Below are positions 24,915-33,919 of a stretch of DNA of 47,861 nt, piece after piece. The stretch comes from an uncultured Acidobacteriota bacterium. Lineage in GTDB: Bacteria; Acidobacteriota; Terriglobia; Bryobacterales; Bryobacteraceae. The notes under the pieces are model-generated. The model had not been told where the DNA came from, made no database searches, and saw nothing but the letters and a program-made list of their open reading frames with translations. The first letter of the stretch is position 1. Every line of letters begins with the position of its first letter. Position numbers and translations under genes: made by a program. The stretch is from contig CADECY010000069.1 of NCBI GenBank assembly GCA_902825945.1, positions 1-47,861 of the forward strand, in the 5' to 3' direction.

Positions 24915-27900
24915 TACGCATTCTCCTTGCCGTCACCTTCGACGAAGCCGCCGGCCAAATACCTTTTCATCGCTTCCGATTCGTTGCCCGGCCGGATCCC
25001 CAGCGCCACGGGGCGCCAGACGCCGGTCTCGCCGATACCGCCGGGTTCCGCCCTGGTGATCTTGACGATCGCCTCGCGCGGCGCGCCCGTCGGGCAGTGG
25101 ACATCGGGAAGGAAGCCTTTGCCGACGCTCTGCCCGAACAGATCTTTCCGCACCAGCGAGTCCGTCATCCAGGTGGGTTTCAGCCAGCCGCGCGTCGCTG
25201 ACTGATGGGAACCCGACCGGAACATCGCCTGATAATTCGTGCGCGGATTCTTCGCGAGGCCGTCCTCGCGTGACTTCCGCCCTTCCACCGATCCGGGTGT
25301 CGCACCATACATGTTGAACCACATGCGCGTGACCCCCTTCGGCGTACCCGGATAGTAGCGCGCGCGGCAGATCAGGCGGGCGAATTCATAGTTCTTCCTG
25401 TCCTTCTGCCATCCTCGGAACGGGCGGTCTTCCGGATCGGAGTCGATCCAGACATAGTCGCCGTCTTGGACACCGAGTGCGCGCGCGTCATCCGGATTGA
25501 TGTCCACGTACCCCTCGGCCACGAACGGACTCCTCTTGTCGTGCCGGTAGATATCGCCGAATGGCCCGAACAGCAGCGCGATCATGTCCGTCTCGATGGG
25601 CATGGTGTGCGCGCCGTGGCGGTACTTGGGCGTGTGGAAGATGAACTTGTAGCCGTCTTTCGCCAGTGGATGCGCGGTCTTCTTCGCCTCTTCCCACGTG
25701 AGCACCACGTTACGTCCGCAGCGGGTCTCGCAGGAAAGATCGTCGCGCTTGACGCCGTAGGACTCAGGACTCGCCGGCCGCATCGCCTCATGTTTGGGCG
25801 AGATGATGATGTTCGGTTCGTAGAAGGTCGAATCCACCGGCTCACGATGAACCGGCAGGTTTTCGCCGGCCTCGATGAACTCGTCCTCCTCGCGGTAGAA
25901 CTCGAGCCGTCCCGTCTTGGTATACCACGGGTTCGAATCCACCACCTGCTCGTAGCCGACGGCCTTGGGAGAAGTCCGGCTTTGCAGAATCGCCGGAATG
26001 CCTTCCTTCGCCTTTGCTTCCAGTTCACTGATCTTGAAACCCTTGGTGTTCGCCGAGGCGTCGAGGATCCGCTGCAAGTAGACGTCGGTGCGCCCCTCCC
26101 GGACGAACTTCCAGCAATCGTTGAATCGCTGATCGCCCGTGACCTCGGCCATCTTCGATCCCACGAGCGCGAGCACATCGATGTCGCCGATCGTCTGGAA
26201 GATCCGCTTCATCGGCGTGCGCGGAAAGACGGTCAGGAACGGATTCGTCACCGAAGCGGTCATGTCCGGTTGCTTGAGTTCGGCCCAGGAATCAACGCCG
26301 AAGACGATATCGGCCCACTCGCACGAGGTGGACCACCACCACTCGTTCACCGCGATCATTTCGATTTTCGGCAGCATGTTCACCACCGTGTTGTAGTGCC
26401 ACTTCACGTTGCCGAGAATCGAATTCGCGTTGGCGAACCAAAGCGACTTGGTCGGACACGGCATGTGCGTCTTGCCTGTCAGCAGTCTCTTGCCGACCCG
26501 CAACGGATGGTCCTCGTGGTTGTAGTAGTGCGCTGACTCCGGCTTCCAATACTGCTTCGGCCGAGCGGGCTTCCCCGCATCGAGTTCGAGATCGAACGGA
26601 TTCTCGTTGATGTACTGCGGCGCTCCGTTGAACAGCGCGACGCGATAGTTGCCCGCGTACGATCCGACGTTGCCGCCGATCTTGCCGATGTTGCCGGTCA
26701 GCGCGGCGAGCAGGAACAGATCGCGATCCTTGTTGTCGTTGTTGAAGAACTGATTCGGACCCATGCCGATTGCGAACAGCGTGGTCCCCGGGTCCTTGGC
26801 GATGTGGCGCGCCAGTGACTCGATCGCCGCGGCCGGAGCCCACGTGATCTCCTCGGTGGTCTTGGGAGTGAAGTGATCGAGGTACTCGCGCACCAGATCG
26901 AAGATCGGGCGGCAGCGGACCTTCTTGCCATCGTGCAGGGTCACTTCCACCGAGCCATCGAGCAGAGGATCGCCGACTTCGGAATTCTTGCCGACCATGT
27001 CGCGCGAGGTTACCTTCGGCGAGTTCGACTTCCTGTCCCACCAGACCGAATCGCCCCAATCATTGCGAAGGGCGCCGGTGAACAGTTGCTCGGTCTGCGC
27101 GCCGGGCGGCGGCATCTTGTCGTTGGCACCGAGCGTGCGGGACTTCTTCAGATCCTTCAGGTCGCCGCCGAAGACGTCCTTGGCGCGAAGGTTCTTGAGC
27201 GTGTCCATCCGGACCAGTAGCGGAAGGTCCGTCCATTGCTTCACGTAGGCTTCGTCGTACAACTTCTCCTTGACGATGACCTGCGCCAGTCCGAGGGCGA
27301 CCGCGGGTGTGGTGCCGGGCCGGACGACGATCACTTCATCGCCCTTGGTGGCCGTAGCCGAGTACTCACAGGCGATTACCACGACGCGGGTTCCCTTCAG
27401 CCGCGCTTCGGTCAGCCAATGCGAGTCGGGCATCTTGGTCGTGATCCAGTTCATGCCCCACACGACGACCGTTTTCGAGTGCTCCACCGCGGAGAGGTCG
27501 AACTCCACCGTTTGCTGGCCGGTCACCATCGGATGTCCGGGCGGAAGGTCGGTGTGCCACGAGTAGTTGTCAAAACCCTTGCCGCCCATCGCCTTGTCTG
27601 GGCCTACGCCGCGGATCTTGGCGTCGAGCAGCGCCATCGAGTTTGCCATGCGGTACATACCGAACACGCGAGTCATTCCGAGCAACGGCATGCCGCCGCG
27701 GAACTTGAGCACTTGCGTGCCTACGCCCTGCGTCGCTTCGATCACGGCTTCGTCGTAATGCTGCGCTTTCAGCCGCTCCTTGCCTTTTTCACCCGAATAG
27801 GTCTCGGCGATGTTCTTCAAGCCCTTGGCGACCATCAACGCCGCGGCATCGTGGGACACGCGGACCCATTCGTCGCGGGCGCGCTGGAAGTACTTTTCGT

Positions 27901-28357
27901 CCGGCCGCCCGTCGCTGCCCCGTGGAAATCCTTCGTCCACCCACTTCTTGAATCCCACACGGACCATGCATTGATTCACCCGCCGGTCACCGTAGAATCG
28001 CCGCGTCAGCGCGAGTCCCTTCTGGCACACGCGCGGATCCCAACGGCTGGTTGTGTGATTGCCGCTCAGGTCGAACGCCTCGCCGTAGCGCATCGTGGGC
28101 CCGATGCGAGTGATCACGCCTTGCCGCACGTAGGCATTCAGGATGCAGTTGTGCGTGTCGTTCGGCGCGCAGGTGAAGGTGAACTTCGAGTCGTAGTGCC
28201 ACAAGTCGCGATAGGCCTTCTCCCAGTCGCGATTCGGATAAGCCGCGAGCGGATTCGCAACCGCCTCCAAACCCCAGGCATCCTTCACGGAGCCCAGGAA
28301 TCCGCCGAGTCCGGCGGCGGATATCGCGGCCAGGAATTCCCTTCTCGAATCTTTCAT
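24914..28357 (-). CDS. Tat-exported molybdenum catalytic subunit, type II DMSO-reductase family (NarG/NxrA/EbdA-like)
   Basis: A 1147-residue Mo-bisMGD oxidoreductase. It opens with a Tat signal (SRREFLAAISAAGLGGFLG), so the enzyme faces the periplasm, unlike cytoplasmic NarG. The FS0 cluster site is C63-x3-D67-x3-C71-x39-C111, not the H-x3-C-x3-C-x~34-C of NarG-type subunits. The probable Mo ligand is D270 in HTDLPPGHP, matching the Asp of type II enzymes. Downstream it has the family's MGD-binding blocks (ALTGNIGKIGGNVGSYAGNY, HTPKYRHGAHTMP). Type II members include nitrate reductase, nitrite oxidoreductase and the (per)chlorate, selenate, DMS and ethylbenzene enzymes. Substrate cannot be fixed by sequence reading alone. 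The ATG at 28357 follows GGAGG and gives the intact Tat signal. It is the core of the operon. Confidence 0.9.
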   Translation of the reverse strand: MKDSRREFLAAISAAGLGGFLGSVKDAWGLEAVANPLAAYPNRDWEKAYRDLWHYDSKFTFTCAPNDTHNCILNAYVRQGVITRIGPTMRYGEAFDLSGNHTTSRWDPRVCQKGLALTRRFYGDRRVNQCMVRVGFKKWVDEGFPRGSDGRPDEKYFQRARDEWVRVSHDAAALMVAKGLKNIAETYSGEKGKERLKAQHYDEAVIEATQGVGTQVLKFRGGMPLLGMTRVFGMYRMANSMALLDAKIRGVGPDKAMGGKGFDNYSWHTDLPPGHPMVTGQQTVEFDLSAVEHSKTVVVWGMNWITTKMPDSHWLTEARLKGTRVVVIACEYSATATKGDEVIVVRPGTTPAVALGLAQVIVKEKLYDEAYVKQWTDLPLLVRMDTLKNLRAKDVFGGDLKDLKKSRTLGANDKMPPPGAQTEQLFTGALRNDWGDSVWWDRKSNSPKVTSRDMVGKNSEVGDPLLDGSVEVTLHDGKKVRCRPIFDLVREYLDHFTPKTTEEITWAPAAAIESLARHIAKDPGTTLFAIGMGPNQFFNNDNKDRDLFLLAALTGNIGKIGGNVGSYAGNYRVALFNGAPQYINENPFDLELDAGKPARPKQYWKPESAHYYNHEDHPLRVGKRLLTGKTHMPCPTKSLWFANANSILGNVKWHYNTVVNMLPKIEMIAVNEWWWSTSCEWADIVFGVDSWAELKQPDMTASVTNPFLTVFPRTPMKRIFQTIGDIDVLALVGSKMAEVTGDQRFNDCWKFVREGRTDVYLQRILDASANTKGFKISELEAKAKEGIPAILQSRTSPKAVGYEQVVDSNPWYTKTGRLEFYREEDEFIEAGENLPVHREPVDSTFYEPNIIISPKHEAMRPASPESYGVKRDDLSCETRCGRNVVLTWEEAKKTAHPLAKDGYKFIFHTPKYRHGAHTMPIETDMIALLFGPFGDIYRHDKRSPFVAEGYVDINPDDARALGVQDGDYVWIDSDPEDRPFRGWQKDRKNYEFARLICRARYYPGTPKGVTRMWFNMYGATPGSVEGRKSREDGLAKNPRTNYQAMFRSGSHQSATRGWLKPTWMTDSLVRKDLFGQSVGKGFLPDVHCPTGAPREAIVKITRAEPGGIGETGVWRPVALGIRPGNESEAMKRYLAGGFVEGDGKENA

Positions 28358-28361
28358 CTCA

Positions 28362-30005
28362 CTACCTCCCCTGCCATGCGCGGACGTATGCCACCACGGC
28401 CTCGATCTCGTCTTTCGAAAGCGCTCGGCGCGTGGGGGACGCATTCTCGAATCCCGCCATCGCGGTGCCGCTTCTTCCGCGCCGGACCGTCTCGACCAGA
28501 TAGCGGTCGGACGCCAGTTCCAGGAACGCGCGATTGTTCAACGCGGGTCCCTTGCTGCCTTCACCCTTCTTGCCGTGGCAGCCCGAGCAGTTCTGGTCAT
28601 AGACCTCGACCCCTTCCAGCGGATCGAGCGCGACGCTCCACTTGTCGTCCGCCGCGGGTTCGGTTCCGCTCAGCTTCCGGAGGTGGGCCACGAGTTCCGT
28701 GATCTCGGCGGGGCGCAGTCCGCCTTCTTTCGCCCAACCCGGCATGCGGCGGCCGGGCCTGCCCCGCTTGATCGTCTCCGTGAGAACCTCGTCGCTGACG
28801 AGCGACAGGTAGTCCGGGTTGGCGATCGCCGGAAACGCGGCGCCGCCTGGAATCTGCTTGCCCTTGCCTTCCGGACCATGACAGCCGGCACAGAAGGCGC
28901 CGAACAGCGTGGCGGCGTCCGTGGCGAACTCGCGCTGACCGAAACGCGCCACTTTCATCCGGTCCGCCGGAGTGTAGGCGGCGGGAAGGTCGCCGCGTCG
29001 CAGCGACAGCACGAACATCGTCAACTGATCAATCTCACGTTCGGACGCGTTAACCGGAGGCATCTGCGAGGCGGGCGTCACTGCGACCGGCGAGCGGAAA
29101 TGCTCGGCGATCCAGCGGTCGAGCCGATGGCCTTCGGGCACGTTGCTGAAATCCGCTTGCCCCGGGTCCTTCTCGCCCGCGCGGGTCAAGTCCGGACCCT
29201 CGTCTCCGCCCACGCCGCTCACACGATGGCAGCCGAGACAGCCGAAGCTGAAGAACGTCGCCTTGGCCTCGATCAGTTTGGGAGACGCCACGCGAGTCGA
29301 GAGAAACACTCGAAGCCGCGCGATGTCCGCGTCGTCAACCTTGGCGAAGGAGTGCTTCCAGGGGCCGCCCACGGCCTTTTCACTCTTGGCCAGATGCTTC
29401 TCATGCCACGAGCCGTCGTAGCCGCTGATCCCCAGACGGGACAAGTCCGGGCCTTCCATGCCGCCGCCGTCCGGACGAATCGTGCCCCCGCGGCCGTCGA
29501 TTCGATGGCAGGCGTAGCAGTCGAGCCGTTCGAACGCCGAACGTGCCTCGAAGAACGCGGCGCGAGCCGGCACTCCCGGAGTCGAGTGGCAGGTACCGCA
29601 ACCCGCCTGCGCGAAGCGGACCGGAATCATTGGCGCCGGCCAGAAGTGAACGCTGCCGTGCGCATCGTCCTTTTCCGTCGCCGAGCCTTGGCCGCCATGG
29701 CACTTCGTGCAGCCCCACTCGGCGGGGTCGTGTACCACGGGCCGGTGCGGCTTGAACAGTTCGGCGCCCTTGACGGCCTGTTCGCCCGGGGCCATGCTGA
29801 CGTGACATGACACGCACCGGTCGCCCACTCCCAACCGTTCATTCGTGATCTGGCGCAATTGGACATCGATCGGCGCGTCATCCATCCGGCCAGCCGCTTG
29901 CACCTCGCGCCACGGTTTGAGCCAGTTCTCCTGCGCCGCCGCCACGATCAGCAGCAGCAGCACTCCCAGACTCGATGCGAGCAACAGCAGTTTGTTCTTC
30001 CGCAT
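28362..30005 (-). CDS. Membrane-anchored heptaheme c-type cytochrome
   Basis: A 547-residue exported protein with an N-terminal hydrophobic anchor (about 6-24) and seven CXXCH sites starting at C64, C99, C136, C163, C256, C372 and C473. The first four lie in a cluster like a multiheme shuttle, and the last three sit in separate class-I-like cytochrome domains, each followed by a Met-bearing loop (MPPV, MPGW, MAGF). It lies between the cytochrome b gene and the catalytic subunit. That suggests it carries electrons between the membrane b/Rieske unit and the Mo enzyme, replacing a simple cytochrome c1. No known single family matches the whole protein that I recognise. Confidence 0.88.
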   Translation of the reverse strand: MRKNKLLLLASSLGVLLLLIVAAAQENWLKPWREVQAAGRMDDAPIDVQLRQITNERLGVGDRCVSCHVSMAPGEQAVKGAELFKPHRPVVHDPAEWGCTKCHGGQGSATEKDDAHGSVHFWPAPMIPVRFAQAGCGTCHSTPGVPARAAFFEARSAFERLDCYACHRIDGRGGTIRPDGGGMEGPDLSRLGISGYDGSWHEKHLAKSEKAVGGPWKHSFAKVDDADIARLRVFLSTRVASPKLIEAKATFFSFGCLGCHRVSGVGGDEGPDLTRAGEKDPGQADFSNVPEGHRLDRWIAEHFRSPVAVTPASQMPPVNASEREIDQLTMFVLSLRRGDLPAAYTPADRMKVARFGQREFATDAATLFGAFCAGCHGPEGKGKQIPGGAAFPAIANPDYLSLVSDEVLTETIKRGRPGRRMPGWAKEGGLRPAEITELVAHLRKLSGTEPAADDKWSVALDPLEGVEVYDQNCSGCHGKKGEGSKGPALNNRAFLELASDRYLVETVRRGRSGTAMAGFENASPTRRALSKDEIEAVVAYVRAWQGR

Positions 30006-30009
30006 ATCG

Positions 30010-31548
30010 CTAGTGCCTCGGCCAATCGGAAGGTGACCAGTAAAAGACCCAGTTCGGGCCCCGGAAATAGGTGCCGATCACCGTGAGCACCAGGAATCCA
30101 CACAGGAAGCAGGTGAACAGCCCGAGCGCGCCGGCGCGCGCCGACTTATGGCGCTTGACGAGCCAAACCGAATAGACTGCGTACGCGGCCGCCAGCAGCG
30201 TGCCCGGATTCAGTGCCGTGATGATCAGTTGGGGCGCGTGCAGGAACCACTCGCGTATCCAGCCGAAGCGGATTACGAAGGCCTCGATGAGGAGAGCGGC
30301 TCCGAAACCCACGAAGAGGGCCTGCCGGACTACGTCGCGTCCACCCGGTCCGCCGAACCACTCGCCCGTGCCCGCCTCTTCGCGATCGAGATAGGGAATG
30401 AGCCCGAGCCCGGCCAGCACAAGCGTGGGAACTCCGATGCCGCCGATGAAGGCCGAGAACGAGACCAATTCCTGAAGCCCGAGGAAGTACCACGGAGCTT
30501 TCGCCGGATTCTCGGGAATGCTCGGATTGGCGAGTTCCTTCAACGGGGCGTCCGAGATCAGTGCGAGCGCGATGCAGATCAGCGTGGTCAGCATGAACAC
30601 GCCGAGTTCCGCGTAGAACAGATGGGGCATCGAAGGCACCGTGTTCTCCGGCCCCTTGCCCACCGCCGGTGTGCGTCCCTTGACGATCGCCGCGAGCGAA
30701 TAGGTCTTGGCGGGCGCTTGCGTGAACACCGGATAGACGGCACCCGCGGGATCGGGCAACCGTTCATCCGCGTTGGCGGGCCGTGCGATCCCGCCGTCCT
30801 TGCGAATCCGCCAGAAGTGCACTGACATCAACGCCACCAGCACCAGCGGCAGAATCATCACATGGAGGAGATAGAACCGGATCAGCGCCTCGGGACCCAC
30901 GGTCTCCGAGCCGAGCAGCAGGAATCGCTGCATGCCACCGGGATCGAACGACTCCGTGATGCCGAGCGCGTCGGTCACTTCGCGCGGTGACTGCGCGATA
31001 TTCGCTCCGATGGTGATCGCCCAGTAGGCGAGTTGATCCCACGGCAGCAGGTATCCGGTGAACGACAGTCCCAGCGTGGTCGCGAGCAGCCCCATGCCGA
31101 TCAGCCAGTTGAACTCGCGCGGCTTGCGGTAAGAGGCCGTGTAGAACGCGCGCGCCATGTGCAGGATCACGGTGACCACCATCACGTTCGCCGCCCAACG
31201 GTGGATGTTCCGCATGAAGCGGCCGGTCGGGACGACGAAGTGAATGTCCTTGATCGATTGGTAGGCCGCCTCCGGATATGGCTTGTAGTAGAACATCAGC
31301 AGCACGCCCGTGATGAGCGTGATCAGGAACGCGGCCGTGGTCGCGATCCCGAGGCCCATCGTCGTACGCCAGCGCAACGTCCAGCGGTGTACCCGGACCG
31401 AGTGCAGATGCAGAAAAACGTTGCCGAAGATAAAGGTCGAACGGGTGCGATCAGTCGCGGGATTGCCGCTCCGGAATGCGGTCTCATAGATCCGGCGCGG
31501 AGCCGCGCGCAGGTTGTTCTTGAGTTCGTCGAGGGCGTGGGTACTCAT
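30010..31548 (-). CDS. Cytochrome b (b6/subunit-IV-type fusion)
   Basis: A 512-residue polytopic membrane protein joining a cytochrome b6-like N-terminal half to a subunit-IV-like C-terminal half. The two heme b pairs are H116/H130 (13 residues between) and H229/H244 (14 between), the spacing of cytochrome b6 rather than bc1. LLPWDQLAYWAIT is the conserved b motif. In the C-half, the usual PEWY quinol-site motif reads APWYF. The ATG overlaps the Rieske stop (ATGA). With the Rieske protein it would oxidise or reduce quinol for the Mo enzyme. Confidence 0.92.
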   Translation of the reverse strand: MSTHALDELKNNLRAAPRRIYETAFRSGNPATDRTRSTFIFGNVFLHLHSVRVHRWTLRWRTTMGLGIATTAAFLITLITGVLLMFYYKPYPEAAYQSIKDIHFVVPTGRFMRNIHRWAANVMVVTVILHMARAFYTASYRKPREFNWLIGMGLLATTLGLSFTGYLLPWDQLAYWAITIGANIAQSPREVTDALGITESFDPGGMQRFLLLGSETVGPEALIRFYLLHVMILPLVLVALMSVHFWRIRKDGGIARPANADERLPDPAGAVYPVFTQAPAKTYSLAAIVKGRTPAVGKGPENTVPSMPHLFYAELGVFMLTTLICIALALISDAPLKELANPSIPENPAKAPWYFLGLQELVSFSAFIGGIGVPTLVLAGLGLIPYLDREEAGTGEWFGGPGGRDVVRQALFVGFGAALLIEAFVIRFGWIREWFLHAPQLIITALNPGTLLAAAYAVYSVWLVKRHKSARAGALGLFTCFLCGFLVLTVIGTYFRGPNWVFYWSPSDWPRH

Positions 31549-32030
31549 GCCTTCACCTTCGTTCCGGTGGGTACGGTCTTTCCTTCATCGATGTGAAAGA
31601 TGCCATCCTTGCCGGATACCTTCAGCCAGGCGAGAGGCCGTGGCGCGGGGCCGCGGGCGACGCCGCCATCGGGTTGGAATCGCGAACCGTGGCACGGGCA
31701 TTCGAAGCCCTCCGCCGTCGGCTTCACGACGCAGCCGAGATGCGTGCAAATCGTCGAGATCGCGTAGACACCTTCCGTGTCGCGGTAAACGGCGACCGCG
31801 CGGTTCGGCGGCACGAAAGCCTCTCCAATGCGCAATGATTCCGGCAACGTGACATCGAATCCTTTGGAGGGTGCCGCCACGATTGCGGCCTTCGGCAGCC
31901 GCAGCGAACCGAGCACCGCGAAGATCATCGCCGAGCCGGCCGACCAGAGCGAAGCCAGCCCCAGCCAGTCCCGGCGCGGCAACGGCTCTGGATCGAGCCT
32001 CGATTTTTGCGTTCCGGGTACGACGGTCAT
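31545..32030 (-). CDS. Rieske 2Fe-2S protein
   Basis: A 161-residue protein with a membrane-anchoring N-terminus carrying a twin-arginine (PRRDWLGLASLW). The Rieske cluster ligands are C95/H97 (CTHLGC, second Cys C100) and C111/H114 (CPCHGS, with C113 as the other disulfide Cys). It is shorter than full bc1 Rieske proteins. The ATG at 32030 follows GGAGGTGCCA and overlaps the flavoprotein stop by ATGA. It pairs with the next gene, cytochrome b, to make a quinol-oxidising core. Confidence 0.92.
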   Translation of the reverse strand: MTVVPGTQKSRLDPEPLPRRDWLGLASLWSAGSAMIFAVLGSLRLPKAAIVAAPSKGFDVTLPESLRIGEAFVPPNRAVAVYRDTEGVYAISTICTHLGCVVKPTAEGFECPCHGSRFQPDGGVARGPAPRPLAWLKVSGKDGIFHIDEGKTVPTGTKVKA

Positions 32031-33913
32031 TGGCACCTCCAAGACGTTTGAACTTCCACGCGCTCCATGGCAATGGCGGCCACCGGACAGCGCATCGCGC
32101 ACAGGGCGCAGCGAATACAGCGATCCTCGTCCTTGACGATCGCCGAGTACTCTTCGGGATCGGCGTCCCCCGCGAACGTTTCGCCCGATTCGATCTGGCT
32201 CAGCGGCAGGATCTTCAGGCATTGCGTGGGGCACACATCGACACAGCCGCCGCACAACACGCACCGGTTGCCGTCGAACACGGGAGTGACTCCGCAGTCG
32301 AGACAGCGCGACGCTTCGCGCATCGCCCGCTCCTGATCGAATCCGAGTTCGACTGTCGTCTCCGGATGCGAGAGCCGTTCCCCTGGGTGACGGACCGGAA
32401 TCTCCTGCCGGCGGATCGATTCGTAGCCGCGCTCGCGCCGGTAGAGTTCGAGGAGCCGATGCGCCGTGGTGGCATCGGGCCGCAGCGTGTGTCCCGTCAG
32501 ATAGCGATAGATCGATCGCGCGGCGGCTTTGCCCGATGCCACGGCATCGATCAGCAGCCGCGTGCCGTGAGCGAGATCACCCGCCACGAAAACGCCCGGC
32601 GCGGTGGTAGCCAAGGTCTCGGGATCGCTCTTCGGCCAGCCGGGCCGTGCGTGCTCGATGTCGGAGCCGCCGTCCTCGAGGAAGTTCAGCGCGGGTGACT
32701 GGCCGACGGCGAGCAGGACCGTGTCGCACGGAACCACGCGGCGGTCGCTCTCGTCATAGACGGGAGCGAAGCGGCGGTTCGCGTCATACACATGCAGACA
32801 GCGGCGAAAGGCCATGCCCGAAGGGTTGCCCGCCGCGTCGCGCTGAATCTCGACCGGGCCCCACCCATTCAACCGCTCGATGCCTTCTTCGTCTCCTTCG
32901 ACGATCTCTACCGTGTCCGCGGGCATTTCCTCGAGTCCTTCGAGCGACACCAGCCGGACGGCGGCGGTTCCCGGAAGCCGGGCCGCCGTGCGCGCGGCGT
33001 CATAGGCGATCTGGCGCACGACGGTTCGGGCCACGTCATAAGCAACGTTGCCTCCGCCGACCACGATCACCTCGCGACCGATGTCGAGGAATGATCCGAG
33101 CGAAACGGCGCGCAGTAGATCGACGCCGCCATAGACACGCGGACCGCGTTCACCGGGAAGGCCGAGTCCGCGAGAGGACTTTGCGCCTACCGCGATGAGG
33201 ACCGCCGCGAAATCCGCCCGTAGCGATGAGAACGAGATGTCCTTCCCGATGGTGACACCGCACCGGATCTCGGCACCGAGCGCCTCGATCACCGCAACCT
33301 CGCGCTGGATCACCTCGCGCGGCAGCCGGTAGGCTGGAACACCGGTCGCGAGCATGCCCGCAGCGACGGTCTCGGTCTCGAAGACCACCGGCCGGAATCC
33401 GAGAAGTGCGAGGTCGTGCGCCGCGGACAAACCGGCGGGACCCGCACCGATGATCGCCACTCGCCGGCCGTCACCCTTGGGGACTCCGTCTGGGAGCCCA
33501 GCCTTCAGGAGCGCTGCCATCTCCTCGGCATGCGCCACGACGGAGGGCGGCGCGCTCTGAACGTTGCGCAGCACGTCGGCGGGCGGGCGCGATTCCGGCC
33601 CGGCCATCTCGCAGGCGAAGCGCTTCAGCGCGCGGATCGCGATCGGACGGTCAGGCCCGACGAAGTGTCCGTCGGAATCCACTCGTGGAACGCGTCCGCG
33701 CCGGCACGCGGCCTCGCAGGGAGCGCCGCAGATTCGCCCGCAGATCGAGGCGAACGGATTCGGTCCACGCGCGATCAGGTAGGCCTCGTCGAAGCGTCCT
33801 TCCGCGATCGCCCGGATGTAGCCTCGCGCGTCGGTCCGGACCGGGCACGCCACCTGGCAGGAGATGAGTCCTGCGTGATAGCCGTTGCTCGGAACCTCGA
33901 CCTGGAGGCGCAT
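32027..33913 (-). CDS. GltD-like NAD(P)H/FAD oxidoreductase with four iron-sulfur sites
   Basis: A 628-residue soluble flavoprotein related to the glutamate synthase small subunit and AegA. The N-terminal Fer4_20-type domain has Cys at 19, 23, 58, 62, 66 and 70. A FAD site follows (GxGxxG at 156-161, IIGAGPAGLSAAHDLA), then an NADPH-type dinucleotide site near VVGGGNVAYDVA. Two C-terminal 4Fe-4S ferredoxin motifs follow (CVLCGGCVDVCP and CIRCALCAMRCP). It has no signal peptide, so it acts in the cytoplasm. It could couple pyridine nucleotides to ferredoxin or to the quinone pool for this respiratory module. It lies 6 nt after the Rrf2 stop. Confidence 0.9.
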   Translation of the reverse strand: MRLQVEVPSNGYHAGLISCQVACPVRTDARGYIRAIAEGRFDEAYLIARGPNPFASICGRICGAPCEAACRRGRVPRVDSDGHFVGPDRPIAIRALKRFACEMAGPESRPPADVLRNVQSAPPSVVAHAEEMAALLKAGLPDGVPKGDGRRVAIIGAGPAGLSAAHDLALLGFRPVVFETETVAAGMLATGVPAYRLPREVIQREVAVIEALGAEIRCGVTIGKDISFSSLRADFAAVLIAVGAKSSRGLGLPGERGPRVYGGVDLLRAVSLGSFLDIGREVIVVGGGNVAYDVARTVVRQIAYDAARTAARLPGTAAVRLVSLEGLEEMPADTVEIVEGDEEGIERLNGWGPVEIQRDAAGNPSGMAFRRCLHVYDANRRFAPVYDESDRRVVPCDTVLLAVGQSPALNFLEDGGSDIEHARPGWPKSDPETLATTAPGVFVAGDLAHGTRLLIDAVASGKAAARSIYRYLTGHTLRPDATTAHRLLELYRRERGYESIRRQEIPVRHPGERLSHPETTVELGFDQERAMREASRCLDCGVTPVFDGNRCVLCGGCVDVCPTQCLKILPLSQIESGETFAGDADPEEYSAIVKDEDRCIRCALCAMRCPVAAIAMERVEVQTSWRCQ

Positions 33914-33919
33914 GGGTGT

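Noticed and set aside
23838..25205. 455-codon plus-strand open frame opposite the beta/alpha subunits
   Set aside because: Antisense to two clearly conserved genes, no domain and biased composition.
25930..25940. GGTTCGAATCC resembling a tRNA T-loop
   Set aside because: It is inside the Mo catalytic-subunit gene in frame with the protein, and no acceptor or anticodon stem flanks it.
24914..28357. Naming the Mo enzyme nitrite oxidoreductase (NxrA)
   Set aside because: The Asp-containing FS0 site, Tat export and NsrR-like regulator are suggestive, but the substrate cannot be fixed without phylogeny; I kept a family-level name.
27236..28702. 488-codon plus-strand open frame opposite the Mo catalytic subunit
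   Set aside because: Antisense shadow with no recognisable domain.
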